From Prevotellaceae bacterium UBA2738 (GTDB lineage Bacteria; Bacteroidota; Bacteroidia; Bacteroidales; Bacteroidaceae): a stretch of DNA of 13,243 nt. This document shows, piece by piece, positions 8,401-13,243 of the stretch. The stretch covers positions 11,962-25,204 of the forward strand of contig DEJW01000006.1 in NCBI GenBank assembly GCA_002353585.1. Reading direction: 5' to 3'. The notes under the pieces are model-generated. The model ran no database searches. It was given only the letters and a program-made list of their open reading frames with translations, and was not told the DNA's origin. Position 1 is the stretch's first letter. Every line of letters begins with the position of its first letter. The position numbers were made by a program, and so were the translations under genes.

Positions 8401-8668
8401 ATCTGAGACTGAGGTAGTAGTTGAGGAGAACCTGCCAGAGAGCTTCGGCAATGATGTAACAGAATTAGCTCCAGTTTACACCGTTCGTGCTTCTAACGCA
8501 ATGGGTGGCTTCGGTGAGGCTGCTATAGCAACAGACCCAACAGCTGTAGAGGTTGTTGAGGCTGCTCCAGAGGCAAAGGCTGCTGAGGGTGCTTTCGTCA
8601 TTGGCGATAAGGTGGTTATCATCAAGGATGGCAAGCAGTTCACAGCTGCTGGTGCTCGCATCAAGTAA
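5444..8668 (+). CDS. Secreted multi-domain pectin methylesterase (CE8), paralogue
   Basis: 1074 residues, predicted extracellular or surface pectin demethylation. The signal peptide covers residues 1-24 (cut after AYA); Cys18 does not sit in a lipobox, so a lipoprotein is unlikely. Modules: a WNFR...DWAQ module about 28-150, as in the upstream protein; an unassigned beta-rich region about 165-329; another about 333-425; an InlB/Flg_new-like repeat about 427-505 (FKFRGWF core); a jelly-roll-like module about 507-629; the pectinesterase beta-helix about 635-943; an FN3-like region about 950-1013; and the conserved tail 1014-1074. Catalytic-site motifs are SYQDT (Q769, D770), VDFICG (nucleophile D793) and LGRSW (R852, W854; Ser replaces the usual Pro). 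Arg747 occupies the first oxyanion-hole Gln position, as in the neighbour. It has its own promoter and terminator. It lacks the Big_5 domain and the two tandem bacterial repeats of the larger paralogue, so substrate targeting probably differs. Confidence 0.88.
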   Translation: MKKLLQKMSLLGMLLMLCIGSAYAEDVTATWNFRSGSEFFTNQFIFQGNSGTLNSDVDDIKLAVDATSGKFSTEGRSDWAQFNAGAILKVPVKTTRDIVVAVAYDANRVSVGADQITTAQAEFSHKATTTEVTAGYVEITASANSYIGLIKVTHVDPLQEKQIYAPDFEKWETYEKNTDNGTPTEYTVPFKTKYSKEDLSMTLWQTNVYKSGAGKVSKSTEGYLCAMKAQTDENNGTITTGAFASVTRVKYFHIATGGKRGWGLKVKGTKADNTQDEDWVTVYNTVTDGNGAAVEVKDINRTNVQLQFFNLNKGNYASLYDLEVYGMVDLSQQPMLGSFDANGVTYYAADIFDEDDEGNNVATIELSKKVPMVDETNNPLTNIVVDNGDITSVTYTPANGGCKVTFVVETAGKTANYIATFVQKPDYTLSYYNLDGSLIGSHIREKDQTIGEFDYTEGDVTGVPEGFKFRGWFIRPAALTKYSVDEVITSDINLYARATKIEDGTGVYTYDLTQASFDADDHDAFTSVGSGKYHNNHGWIFQSGDQVKLSVGGDAKIIVTGCKYSAEGKSVTVSVEAGKVTPTEIPVDRENDGVTTALEYTGDATDVVLTMTGTTYIHAISVVNLSGDIVKETEGYHVVKAGDVNSLLDAIAYASATNSTPEATPIKIFVPNGTYDLGETALTQVSGYNISIIGESQDGVKIINAPDKSNEGIGTTATIYNTSSNFYMQDITLQNDLDYYNSGSAGRAVCLWDKGTNNIFKRVKMLSYQDTYYSNNDAGKQYWTDSEIHGTVDFICGGGDIIFENTKLCVEPRYADKAGECTITAPTTATDYGYVFNNCTIESHATSYNLGRSWQNTPKAVYLNTKMNQEPISTRWNLSGMNNIDMAVAAEYNSKDMNGNDVTPAAGTQQTFKNKNTTLTIVLTEAEAAKYTSANMFGEWAPETKAADADKPKATIKNGVITITPANGGDAGVYLIEKDGEFLKLTSETEVVVEENLPESFGNDVTELAPVYTVRASNAMGGFGEAAIATDPTAVEVVEAAPEAKAAEGAFVIGDKVVIIKDGKQFTAAGARIK
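8483..8665 (+). other. Conserved C-terminal tail of the second esterase
   Basis: This encodes the last 61 residues, 49 identical to the upstream paralogue's tail, ending KQFTAAGARIK. The DNA is also close, including a shared 20-base run (8570-8589 and 4946-4965). The best-conserved catalytic block of the two proteins is only 27 of 63 identical by hand count, so the tail is much more conserved than the enzyme. Confidence 0.5.
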
Positions 8669-8694
8669 GCAGAGGTTGCTTATATAATATATAA

Positions 8695-8727
8695 GGTGGG
8701 GAATCCTATAGGGTTTCCCACCTTTTT
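8695..8727 (+). terminator. Intrinsic terminator after the second esterase
   Basis: GGTGGGGAATCC (8695-8706), loop TATA, GGGTTTCCCACC (8711-8722) forms a 12-pair stem with two G-T wobbles. TTTTT follows. It lies 26 bases after the stop and isolates the esterase from the ftsX operon. Confidence 0.9.
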
Positions 8728-8745
8728 GTTAAACGTAGTTAAAAA
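8725..8745 (+). promoter_or_regulatory. Upstream element, copy 2 (GTTAAA-N4-GTTAAA)
   Basis: Identical over 21 bases to 5324-5344. Here it overlaps the T-tract of the preceding terminator and lies directly against the -33 box. The distance from the element's end to the start of the -7 box is 25 bases here and 37 in the first copy. Confidence 0.45.
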
Positions 8746-8777
8746 GTTGCTTTTGCCTTCTTTTTGTTGTACCTTTG
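8746..8777 (+). promoter_or_regulatory. Promoter of the ftsX operon
   Basis: GTTG (8746-8749), 20 bases, TACCTTTG (8770-8777). Spacing and boxes match the second esterase promoter and the Bacteroidetes consensus. A start near 8784 leaves a leader of about 21 bases before the ATG. No other promoter is evident before the five downstream genes. Confidence 0.78.
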
Positions 8778-8804
8778 CATGTGAATTTGGTATAAAGTGC
8801 ACTT

Positions 8805-9686
8805 ATGTCAACAAAGAAAAGACGCAAGAATAACAATGGTCGCGGACTTCAGGCCGTGACTCTGTGTATTAGTACATCGCTGGTTCTCATATTGTTGGGA
8901 CTGGTGGTATTTATAGGTTTGACAGCCCATAACCTTACTGGTTACGTGAAGGAAAACCTCACCGTTACGGTGATGTTCGGCGAGGATGTGTCAAACCACG
9001 ATGCAGCAGTAATATGTCGCAGAATTCAAACTCGTCCTTACGTGTTGAGTCTGGAGTATATCACTCGCGACCAGGCTCTGAAGGAGCAGACAGCGGCATT
9101 GGGCACTGACCCATCGGAGTTTCTTGGTGGCAACCCCTTCGTGCCTTCTGCAGAGCTGCACCTGAGGGCAAGTTGTGCCAATGCTGACTCGCTGAGGTGG
9201 ATAGCTAAGGACCTGAAGGGTTACAGACAGGTGGCTGAGGTGAGTTACCAGAAGGATCTGATGGAGAGCGTTAACCGCAATCTGCAGAAGGTTATGCTGG
9301 TGATGATGGTTATCGCCGTATTGCTTACGCTTGTTTCGTTCTCACTGATAAATAATACGGTGAAACTGAGCATTTACGCTCGCCGCTTCACTATCAACAC
9401 GATGAAACTGGTGGGTGCTTCATGGGGCTTCATCAGAAGACCGTTCCTGGGTCTTGCTGTGCTCGAGGGACTTGTTGCAGGCATTATAGCCGACTTGGTG
9501 CTGGCTGGTGGTGTGTATGCACTCTACACCTATGAGAAGGATATCACCGCTGTGGTAACATGGGAGGTGCTTGCCATTACTGGTGCTGCTGTGTTGCTGT
9601 TCGGACTGCTCATCTCTACGGTGTGCACATTCGTATCTGTGACCCACTTCTTGAGAATGCCAACAAAGAGACTTTATAAGATTTAG
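8805..9686 (+). CDS. ftsX: Cell division protein FtsX
   Basis: 293 residues, the normal length for FtsX. It is an inner-membrane protein that works with the ATPase FtsE to control peptidoglycan hydrolysis at the division site. The layout is typical: a basic cytoplasmic N-terminus (KKRRKNNNGRG), a first transmembrane helix about 17-44, an extracytoplasmic domain about 45-160, then three helices about 163-185, 213-241 and 255-283 with a short basic C-terminus. The extracytoplasmic part carries the family pattern in which LTVTVMFGEDV is followed by a Y-V-x-S-x-E-Y-I-T-R-D-Q-A segment. ftsE is not adjacent, which I recall as usual in Bacteroidetes. It is the first gene of the operon, starting 27 bases after the -7 box without a strong Shine-Dalgarno sequence. 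The next gene follows after a 10-base gap. Confidence 0.92.
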   Translation: MSTKKRRKNNNGRGLQAVTLCISTSLVLILLGLVVFIGLTAHNLTGYVKENLTVTVMFGEDVSNHDAAVICRRIQTRPYVLSLEYITRDQALKEQTAALGTDPSEFLGGNPFVPSAELHLRASCANADSLRWIAKDLKGYRQVAEVSYQKDLMESVNRNLQKVMLVMMVIAVLLTLVSFSLINNTVKLSIYARRFTINTMKLVGASWGFIRRPFLGLAVLEGLVAGIIADLVLAGGVYALYTYEKDITAVVTWEVLAITGAAVLLFGLLISTVCTFVSVTHFLRMPTKRLYKI

Positions 9687-9696
9687 TTAATAGTTC

Positions 9697-9936
9697 GTGG
9701 AAAAGGAAAATTTCGCTTTTGGTAAGATAAACTTCATCATGATAGGCATCAGTATGCTTATCGTGGTGATAGGTTTTATAATGATGACAGGTGCTTCGTC
9801 TGACGCGACACATTTTGATGCTGAGATATTCTCGCCAATGCGCATCAGTGTGGCTCCTGTAGTATGTTTCGTCGGCTTCGTATCAGTAATAGCTGGCATC
9901 ATGTACAGACCTAAGAAAGGGGAGGGTAGCAAATGA
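9697..9936 (+). CDS. DUF3098 family small membrane protein
   Basis: 79 residues starting at GTG. The first downstream ATG would remove the conserved FAFGKINF start of the family, so GTG is preferred. There are two transmembrane helices, about 14-33 and 52-71, joined by a loop containing FDAEIFSPMRISVAPVVC. The EIFSPxRI-x-VAPVVC string is what I recognise as DUF3098 (PF11297), found in Bacteroidetes between ftsX and uppP. The molecular function is unknown. Its stop overlaps the uppP start (ATGA, 9933-9936), so the two are probably translationally coupled. A link to division or lipid-carrier recycling is inferred only from this conserved position. Confidence 0.85.
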   Translation: MEKENFAFGKINFIMIGISMLIVVIGFIMMTGASSDATHFDAEIFSPMRISVAPVVCFVGFVSVIAGIMYRPKKGEGSK

Positions 9937-10793
9937 ATTGGTTAGAGACAGTGATTATCGCTATAGTAGAGGGACTGACTGAGTTTCTCCCAGTATCTTC
10001 TACTGGTCACATGATTATCACACAGAACCTGTTGGGCATCAAGCAGGGCGACCCATTTGTTCATGCCTTCACCTTTATCATTCAGTTTGGCGCCATTTTA
10101 TCGGTGGTTTGCCTCTATTGGAAGCGCTTTTTCCAGTTCGATAACACCCCTGCGCCAGCTGGTAGTAATCTTTTCCAGCGTCTGAAGCACCGCTTCTCTT
10201 TCTATTGGTTGCTGATAGTGGGTGTGGTGCCAGCAGTGGTTGTGGGCTTGCTCGCCAAGAAATCGGGTGTGCTCGACTGGCTCCTCGACAGTGTTGAGGT
10301 GGTTGCCATCATGCTCGTAGTGGGTGGTGTGTTCATGCTCTACTGCGATAAGTTGCTCAACAAGGGCATAGACGAGAATAATAAGGTAAACGAGAAGCGT
10401 GCCTTCAAGATAGGTCTGTATCAGTGTATATCTGTTATCCCAGGTGTGTCACGCTCTATGGCTACCATCGTGGGTGGTATGGCTCAGGGACTCACTCGCA
10501 AGCGTGCAGCGGAATTCTCATTCTTCCTTGCCGTACCTACTATGGCGGGAGCCACTCTGCTCGATTTGCTCGACCTGCTGAAGGAAGATGCCTCATGGGC
10601 TACCAGCCATAATATCGCTATGCTGCTCTTAGGCTGTGGTGTGGCATTCATCGTGGCTCTGCTGGCTATGAAGTGGTTTGTCGCTTTCCTTTCCAAATAT
10701 GGTTTTAAGGCATTCGGCATTTACCGCATCATCGTTGGCAGCATCATCATAGCACTGCTGCTGACAGGACATTCACTGGCAATGGTTGACTGA
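9933..10793 (+). CDS. uppP: Undecaprenyl-diphosphate phosphatase UppP (BacA family)
   Basis: 286 residues. This polytopic inner-membrane enzyme dephosphorylates undecaprenyl diphosphate to undecaprenyl phosphate, recycling the lipid carrier for peptidoglycan and surface glycans. In other bacteria extra copies give bacitracin tolerance. Both active-site motifs are present: EGLTEFLPVSSTGHM with Glu13, Glu17 and His26, and PGVSRSMAT with Ser173 and Arg174, matching the E. coli enzyme's conserved residues. Multiple hydrophobic helices span the protein. The ATG overlaps the end of the DUF3098 gene by 4 bases, and the TGA overlaps the truB ATG by one base (TGATG), so the genes are coupled in translation. 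Confidence 0.95.
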   Translation: MNWLETVIIAIVEGLTEFLPVSSTGHMIITQNLLGIKQGDPFVHAFTFIIQFGAILSVVCLYWKRFFQFDNTPAPAGSNLFQRLKHRFSFYWLLIVGVVPAVVVGLLAKKSGVLDWLLDSVEVVAIMLVVGGVFMLYCDKLLNKGIDENNKVNEKRAFKIGLYQCISVIPGVSRSMATIVGGMAQGLTRKRAAEFSFFLAVPTMAGATLLDLLDLLKEDASWATSHNIAMLLLGCGVAFIVALLAMKWFVAFLSKYGFKAFGIYRIIVGSIIIALLLTGHSLAMVD

Positions 10794-11491
10794 TGAACTT
10801 CGTAGAAGGCGAGATACTACATATCAACAAGCCTTATGGCATGTCCAGCTTTGGTGCACTGGCATTCGTTCGCACTCGCATCTCTAAGGCTGTGGGTGTT
10901 AAGCGTGTAAAGACTGGCCATGCGGGCACTCTCGACCCCCTTGCCACTGGGGTGCTGATACTCTGCACAGGTAAGTGTACCAAGATGATACCCACCCTGC
11001 AGTACCACTCCAAGGAATATACTGCCACCCTGCAGTTTGGTGCCACCACGCCCAGTTACGATATGGAGCATCCAGTCAATGCCACTTTCCCCACTGAGCA
11101 TATAACAGAGGAGAGGATAAAGGCTGTGCTGGAACAGTTTAAGGGCGACATAATGCAGGTGCCTCCCACCTATAGTGCCGTGAAGAAAAATGGCGATCGT
11201 GCCTATGAGCTGAGGAGGCGAGGCGAGGATGTAAAACTCGATGCTAAGCCTGTTCACATAGATGATATAGAACTCCTGTGGTTTGATCCAGAGAAGATGC
11301 AGGCTCAGATAAGGGTGGAATGTGGCAAGGGCACCTATATCCGTGCTTTGGCTCGCGACATAGGTAGAGCCTTGGATAGTGGGGCATATCTTACTCAGCT
11401 CTGTCGCACTCGTTTGGGCGATGTTCGCATCGAAGACTGCATAAAGCTCGACGACTTCCAAGAGTGGCTTGATGGAGTAAGTACAAAGTGA
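10793..11491 (+). CDS. truB: tRNA pseudouridine-55 synthase TruB
   Basis: 232 residues. It converts U55 in the T-loop of tRNAs to pseudouridine. The catalytic motif GHAGTLDPLATGVL places the nucleophile at Asp48, the same number as in E. coli. Other family blocks are the substrate-binding PPTYSAVKKNGDRAYELRRRGE and the later GTYIRALARDIG. The protein stops after the catalytic domain; the C-terminal PUA-like domain of the 314-residue E. coli protein is missing, which I recall as common in Bacteroidetes. The last three codons and the stop (11480-11491) fall in or against a repeat whose unit recurs just downstream, so the extreme C-terminus may vary between strains. Confidence 0.95.
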   Translation: MNFVEGEILHINKPYGMSSFGALAFVRTRISKAVGVKRVKTGHAGTLDPLATGVLILCTGKCTKMIPTLQYHSKEYTATLQFGATTPSYDMEHPVNATFPTEHITEERIKAVLEQFKGDIMQVPPTYSAVKKNGDRAYELRRRGEDVKLDAKPVHIDDIELLWFDPEKMQAQIRVECGKGTYIRALARDIGRALDSGAYLTQLCRTRLGDVRIEDCIKLDDFQEWLDGVSTK

Positions 11492-11551
11492 CAAAGTACA
11501 AGGTACAAAGTGACAAGAAACTTTCAATATTCAATTTTCAACTTTCAATAT
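11481..11551. repeat. Degenerate direct repeats at the truB-queA junction
   Basis: GTACAAAGTGACAA occurs at 11481-11494 and 11503-11516, separated by AGTACAAG. Next comes a pyrimidine-A block in which ACTTTCAATAT occurs at 11520-11530 and 11541-11551 with TTTTCAA between. The truB stop lies in the first copy. There is no hairpin-plus-T terminator or -7 box, so read-through to queA is expected. Confidence 0.75.
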
Positions 11552-11556
11552 ACTAA

Positions 11557-12753
11557 ATGAAACTATCTCAGTTTGATTTCAACCTTCCAAGTGCTCAGGT
11601 GGCATTATATCCACACAGCATAGAACGTACAGTGACCAATGACAAAGGCGAGGAGACCACATTCTCGCTCAAGCGCCCTGATGAGTGCCGCATGGTTGTT
11701 GTGCATAAGAAGTCACAGAAGATAAGCCTTTACAAATCAGACGCCAAGGGTAAGGCTATCAAGGATGAGGATGGTAAGAAACAGCCCCTCACACTGCTTG
11801 ATATCTTCGATTATTTCGGCGAAAACGATATGTTTGTGTTTAATAACACGAAGGTATTCCCTGCACGTCTCTATGGTACCAAAGAAAAGACAGACGCCAA
11901 GATAGAGGTGTTCCTGCTGCGCGAGCTGAACCAGGAGATGCGCCTCTGGGATGTGCTCGTGGAGCCAGCCCGTAAGATACGTATCGGCAACAAGCTCTTC
12001 TTCAATCAGGAAGGCACTCTTGTGGCAGAGGTGATAGACAACACCACATCGCGTGGTCGCACCCTGCGCTTCCTCTACGACTGCTCACATGAGGAATTCA
12101 AGAAGTCCATCTTTGCACTCGGCGAAGCACCTCTGCCACGCTATATCATCGACCATAAGGGTAAGGACGGACAGCTAGACCGTCCCGTGACAGACGAAGA
12201 TTTCGAGGATTTTCAGACCGTCTTTGCTACTGAGGAGGGTGCTGTTACAGCTCCTTCTACTGGTCTGCATTTCACTCGTCAGATGATGAAGCGTCTCGAC
12301 ATTCATGGCATAAAGACAGCCTTTATCACTCTGCATTGCGGACTGGGTAACTTCCATCCTATCGAGGTGGAGGACCTGAGCAAGCACAAGATGGATTCTG
12401 AGGAGATGCACGTTTCAGAAGAGACTTGCAACATCGTCAATAGTGCCAAGAAGGCTGGTCATCACATCTGTTGCGTAGGAGCCAGTGTGCTCAAGGCTAC
12501 AGAAACCGTAGTGGGTACTGATGGCTATATCAAGGCTTACGACGGATGGACAAACAACTTCATCTTCCCACCATACAACTACGGACTGGCCGACTCTTGT
12601 ATCGTAAACCTCTATCATCCTAAGTCAACCATGATGATGGCAACCTGCGCCTTTGGTGGCTACGACCTCGTGATGGAGGCATACAGACAGGCCGTTAAGG
12701 CTGGCTACAGCTTTGGTTGCTTTGGCGATGTGATGCTGATAGTGAACGATTGA
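11557..12753 (+). CDS. queA: S-adenosylmethionine:tRNA ribosyltransferase-isomerase QueA
   Basis: 398 residues. It transfers and isomerises the ribosyl part of S-adenosylmethionine onto preQ1 at tRNA position 34, making epoxyqueuosine. Recognisable blocks are LSQFDFNLP at the N-terminus, VFNNTKVFPARLYG at about 94-107, the EEGAVTAPSTGLHFT block, and the TLHCGLGNFHPIEVEDL strand corresponding to the usual LHVGAGTFQPV. The protein is about 40 residues longer than E. coli QueA (356). The excess is two hydrophilic insertions in the N-terminal part, about 24-42 (TNDKGEETTFSLKRPDE) and 62-77 (DAKGKAIKDEDGKKQP). I recall similar inserts in Bacteroidetes but cannot confirm it here. There is a 65-base gap to truB and 28 bases to folK. 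Confidence 0.95.
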   Translation: MKLSQFDFNLPSAQVALYPHSIERTVTNDKGEETTFSLKRPDECRMVVVHKKSQKISLYKSDAKGKAIKDEDGKKQPLTLLDIFDYFGENDMFVFNNTKVFPARLYGTKEKTDAKIEVFLLRELNQEMRLWDVLVEPARKIRIGNKLFFNQEGTLVAEVIDNTTSRGRTLRFLYDCSHEEFKKSIFALGEAPLPRYIIDHKGKDGQLDRPVTDEDFEDFQTVFATEEGAVTAPSTGLHFTRQMMKRLDIHGIKTAFITLHCGLGNFHPIEVEDLSKHKMDSEEMHVSEETCNIVNSAKKAGHHICCVGASVLKATETVVGTDGYIKAYDGWTNNFIFPPYNYGLADSCIVNLYHPKSTMMMATCAFGGYDLVMEAYRQAVKAGYSFGCFGDVMLIVND

Positions 12754-12754
12754 T

Positions 12755-12780
12755 AGGTTCAAAAGGTTCAAGAGTTCAAG
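12755..12780. repeat. AGGTTCAA repeat at the queA-folK junction
   Basis: AGGTTCAA at 12755-12762 and 12764-12771 is followed by a third partial copy, GAGTTCAAG. It fills nearly the whole 28-base spacer and ends one base before the folK ATG. No promoter or terminator is seen. Confidence 0.65.
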
Positions 12781-12781
12781 G

Positions 12782-13210
12782 ATGCATAAGGTGTATCTTG
12801 GCATAGGAACAAACTTGGGTGATAAGGAGGGCAATATCCTTAGAGCCTACGAACTGATAAGGGATAGGGTAGGAGAGATAGTAAAACGCTCCACCTTATA
12901 TAATACGGAACCATGGGGATTTGAATCAGAGAACTCCTTCCTCAACTCCGTAATTTGCGTTGAAACCGCACTTTTTCCTCGTCAGTTGCTCCAAACGACG
13001 CAACAGATAGAGCATGAAATGGGGCGCACCAACAAGAGCACAGATGGCAAATATCACGATAGAATCGTGGATATCGACATTCTGCTCTATGACGATTTGA
13101 AGGTAAATGAGCCCGATCTCGTCATTCCTCATCCGCTGATGAAGGAACGGGATTTTGTCATGAAACCGCTCTTGGAAATTAAGAATGAAGAGTTAAGAAT
13201 GAAGAGTTAA
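12782..13210 (+). CDS. folK: HPPK: 6-hydroxymethyl-7,8-dihydropterin pyrophosphokinase FolK
   Basis: 142 residues, a little shorter than E. coli FolK (159). It transfers pyrophosphate from ATP to 6-hydroxymethyl-7,8-dihydropterin in folate synthesis, in the cytoplasm. Family blocks are GIGTNLGDKEGN near the N-terminus, LYNTEPWGFE, GKYHDRIVDIDILLYDD with Arg94 and the two metal-binding residues Asp97 and Asp99, and PHPLMKERDFVMKPL near the C-terminus. The start ATG directly follows the AGGTTCAA repeat. The final residues, from Lys134 to Ser142, and the stop are encoded by a 14-base tandem repeat, so this end is probably not functional and the folded enzyme ends near LLEI. No separate promoter is visible; it is probably read with queA. 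Confidence 0.94.
   Translation: MHKVYLGIGTNLGDKEGNILRAYELIRDRVGEIVKRSTLYNTEPWGFESENSFLNSVICVETALFPRQLLQTTQQIEHEMGRTNKSTDGKYHDRIVDIDILLYDDLKVNEPDLVIPHPLMKERDFVMKPLLEIKNEELRMKS
13179..13206 (+). repeat. Two tandem 14-base repeats at the end of folK
   Basis: TTAAGAATGAAGAG occurs twice without a gap, followed by the start of a third copy (TTAAG). The unit is not a multiple of three, so the copies are read in different frames (KNEE, then LRMKS) and supply the stop codon of folK. Confidence 0.8.
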
Positions 13211-13214
13211 GTTC

Positions 13215-13227
13215 CGAGCTTTGCTCG
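13215..13227. repeat. Short hairpin at the right edge
   Basis: CGAGC, loop TTT, GCTCG. It follows the folK stop by four bases but is followed by CCTGAGCACC instead of a T-tract, so it is not a standard terminator. The remaining bases to the window edge are too few to assign. Confidence 0.35.
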
Positions 13228-13243
13228 CCTGAGCACCTACGGA

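Noticed and set aside
10817..11527. Minus-strand open frame of 236 codons opposite truB
   Set aside because: truB in the other strand has clear catalytic motifs. The antisense translation has no recognisable features.

Overview
The window looks like chromosomal DNA from a Bacteroidales bacterium, most likely Prevotella or a close relative. The evidence is the -7 promoter boxes of the Bacteroidetes form TAnnTTTG, starts with A-rich leaders and no clear Shine-Dalgarno sequence, large multi-domain secreted polysaccharide enzymes, and a housekeeping cluster ftsX-DUF3098-uppP-truB-queA-folK whose order and small DUF3098 member are typical of Bacteroidetes. The genus is inferred from style; no marker gene here proves it.

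Left edge (1-466): the 5' end of a minus-strand tRNA runs off the window, with its own well-formed promoter. The rest is AT-rich spacer carrying the promoter of the first large gene.

Polysaccharide region (467-8727): two plus-strand genes encode large secreted proteins of 1525 and 1074 residues. Each has a signal peptide, several beta-rich accessory modules, a carbohydrate esterase family 8 (pectin methylesterase) domain, and a nearly identical 61-residue C-terminal tail. Each gene has its own promoter and a strong hairpin terminator, so they are adjacent paralogues rather than an operon. They would be expected to strip methyl esters from pectin outside the cytoplasm. No pectate lyase, SusC/SusD pair or regulator lies in the window. 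The 399-base spacer between them holds an exact 22-base-period array of four small quasi-palindromes.

Housekeeping region (8770-13210): one promoter precedes six tightly packed plus-strand genes. They encode the division protein FtsX, the small membrane protein DUF3098, undecaprenyl-diphosphate phosphatase UppP, tRNA pseudouridine synthase TruB, queuosine-pathway enzyme QueA and folate-pathway enzyme FolK. The first four overlap or nearly touch. The later junctions carry short degenerate repeats that run into the ends of truB and folK.

I see no complete new biological system. The most unexplained items are the quasi-palindrome array, the strongly conserved C-terminal tail on otherwise diverged esterases, a shared Arg in place of a normally catalytic-site Gln in both esterases, and a 21-base element shared by two unrelated promoters.
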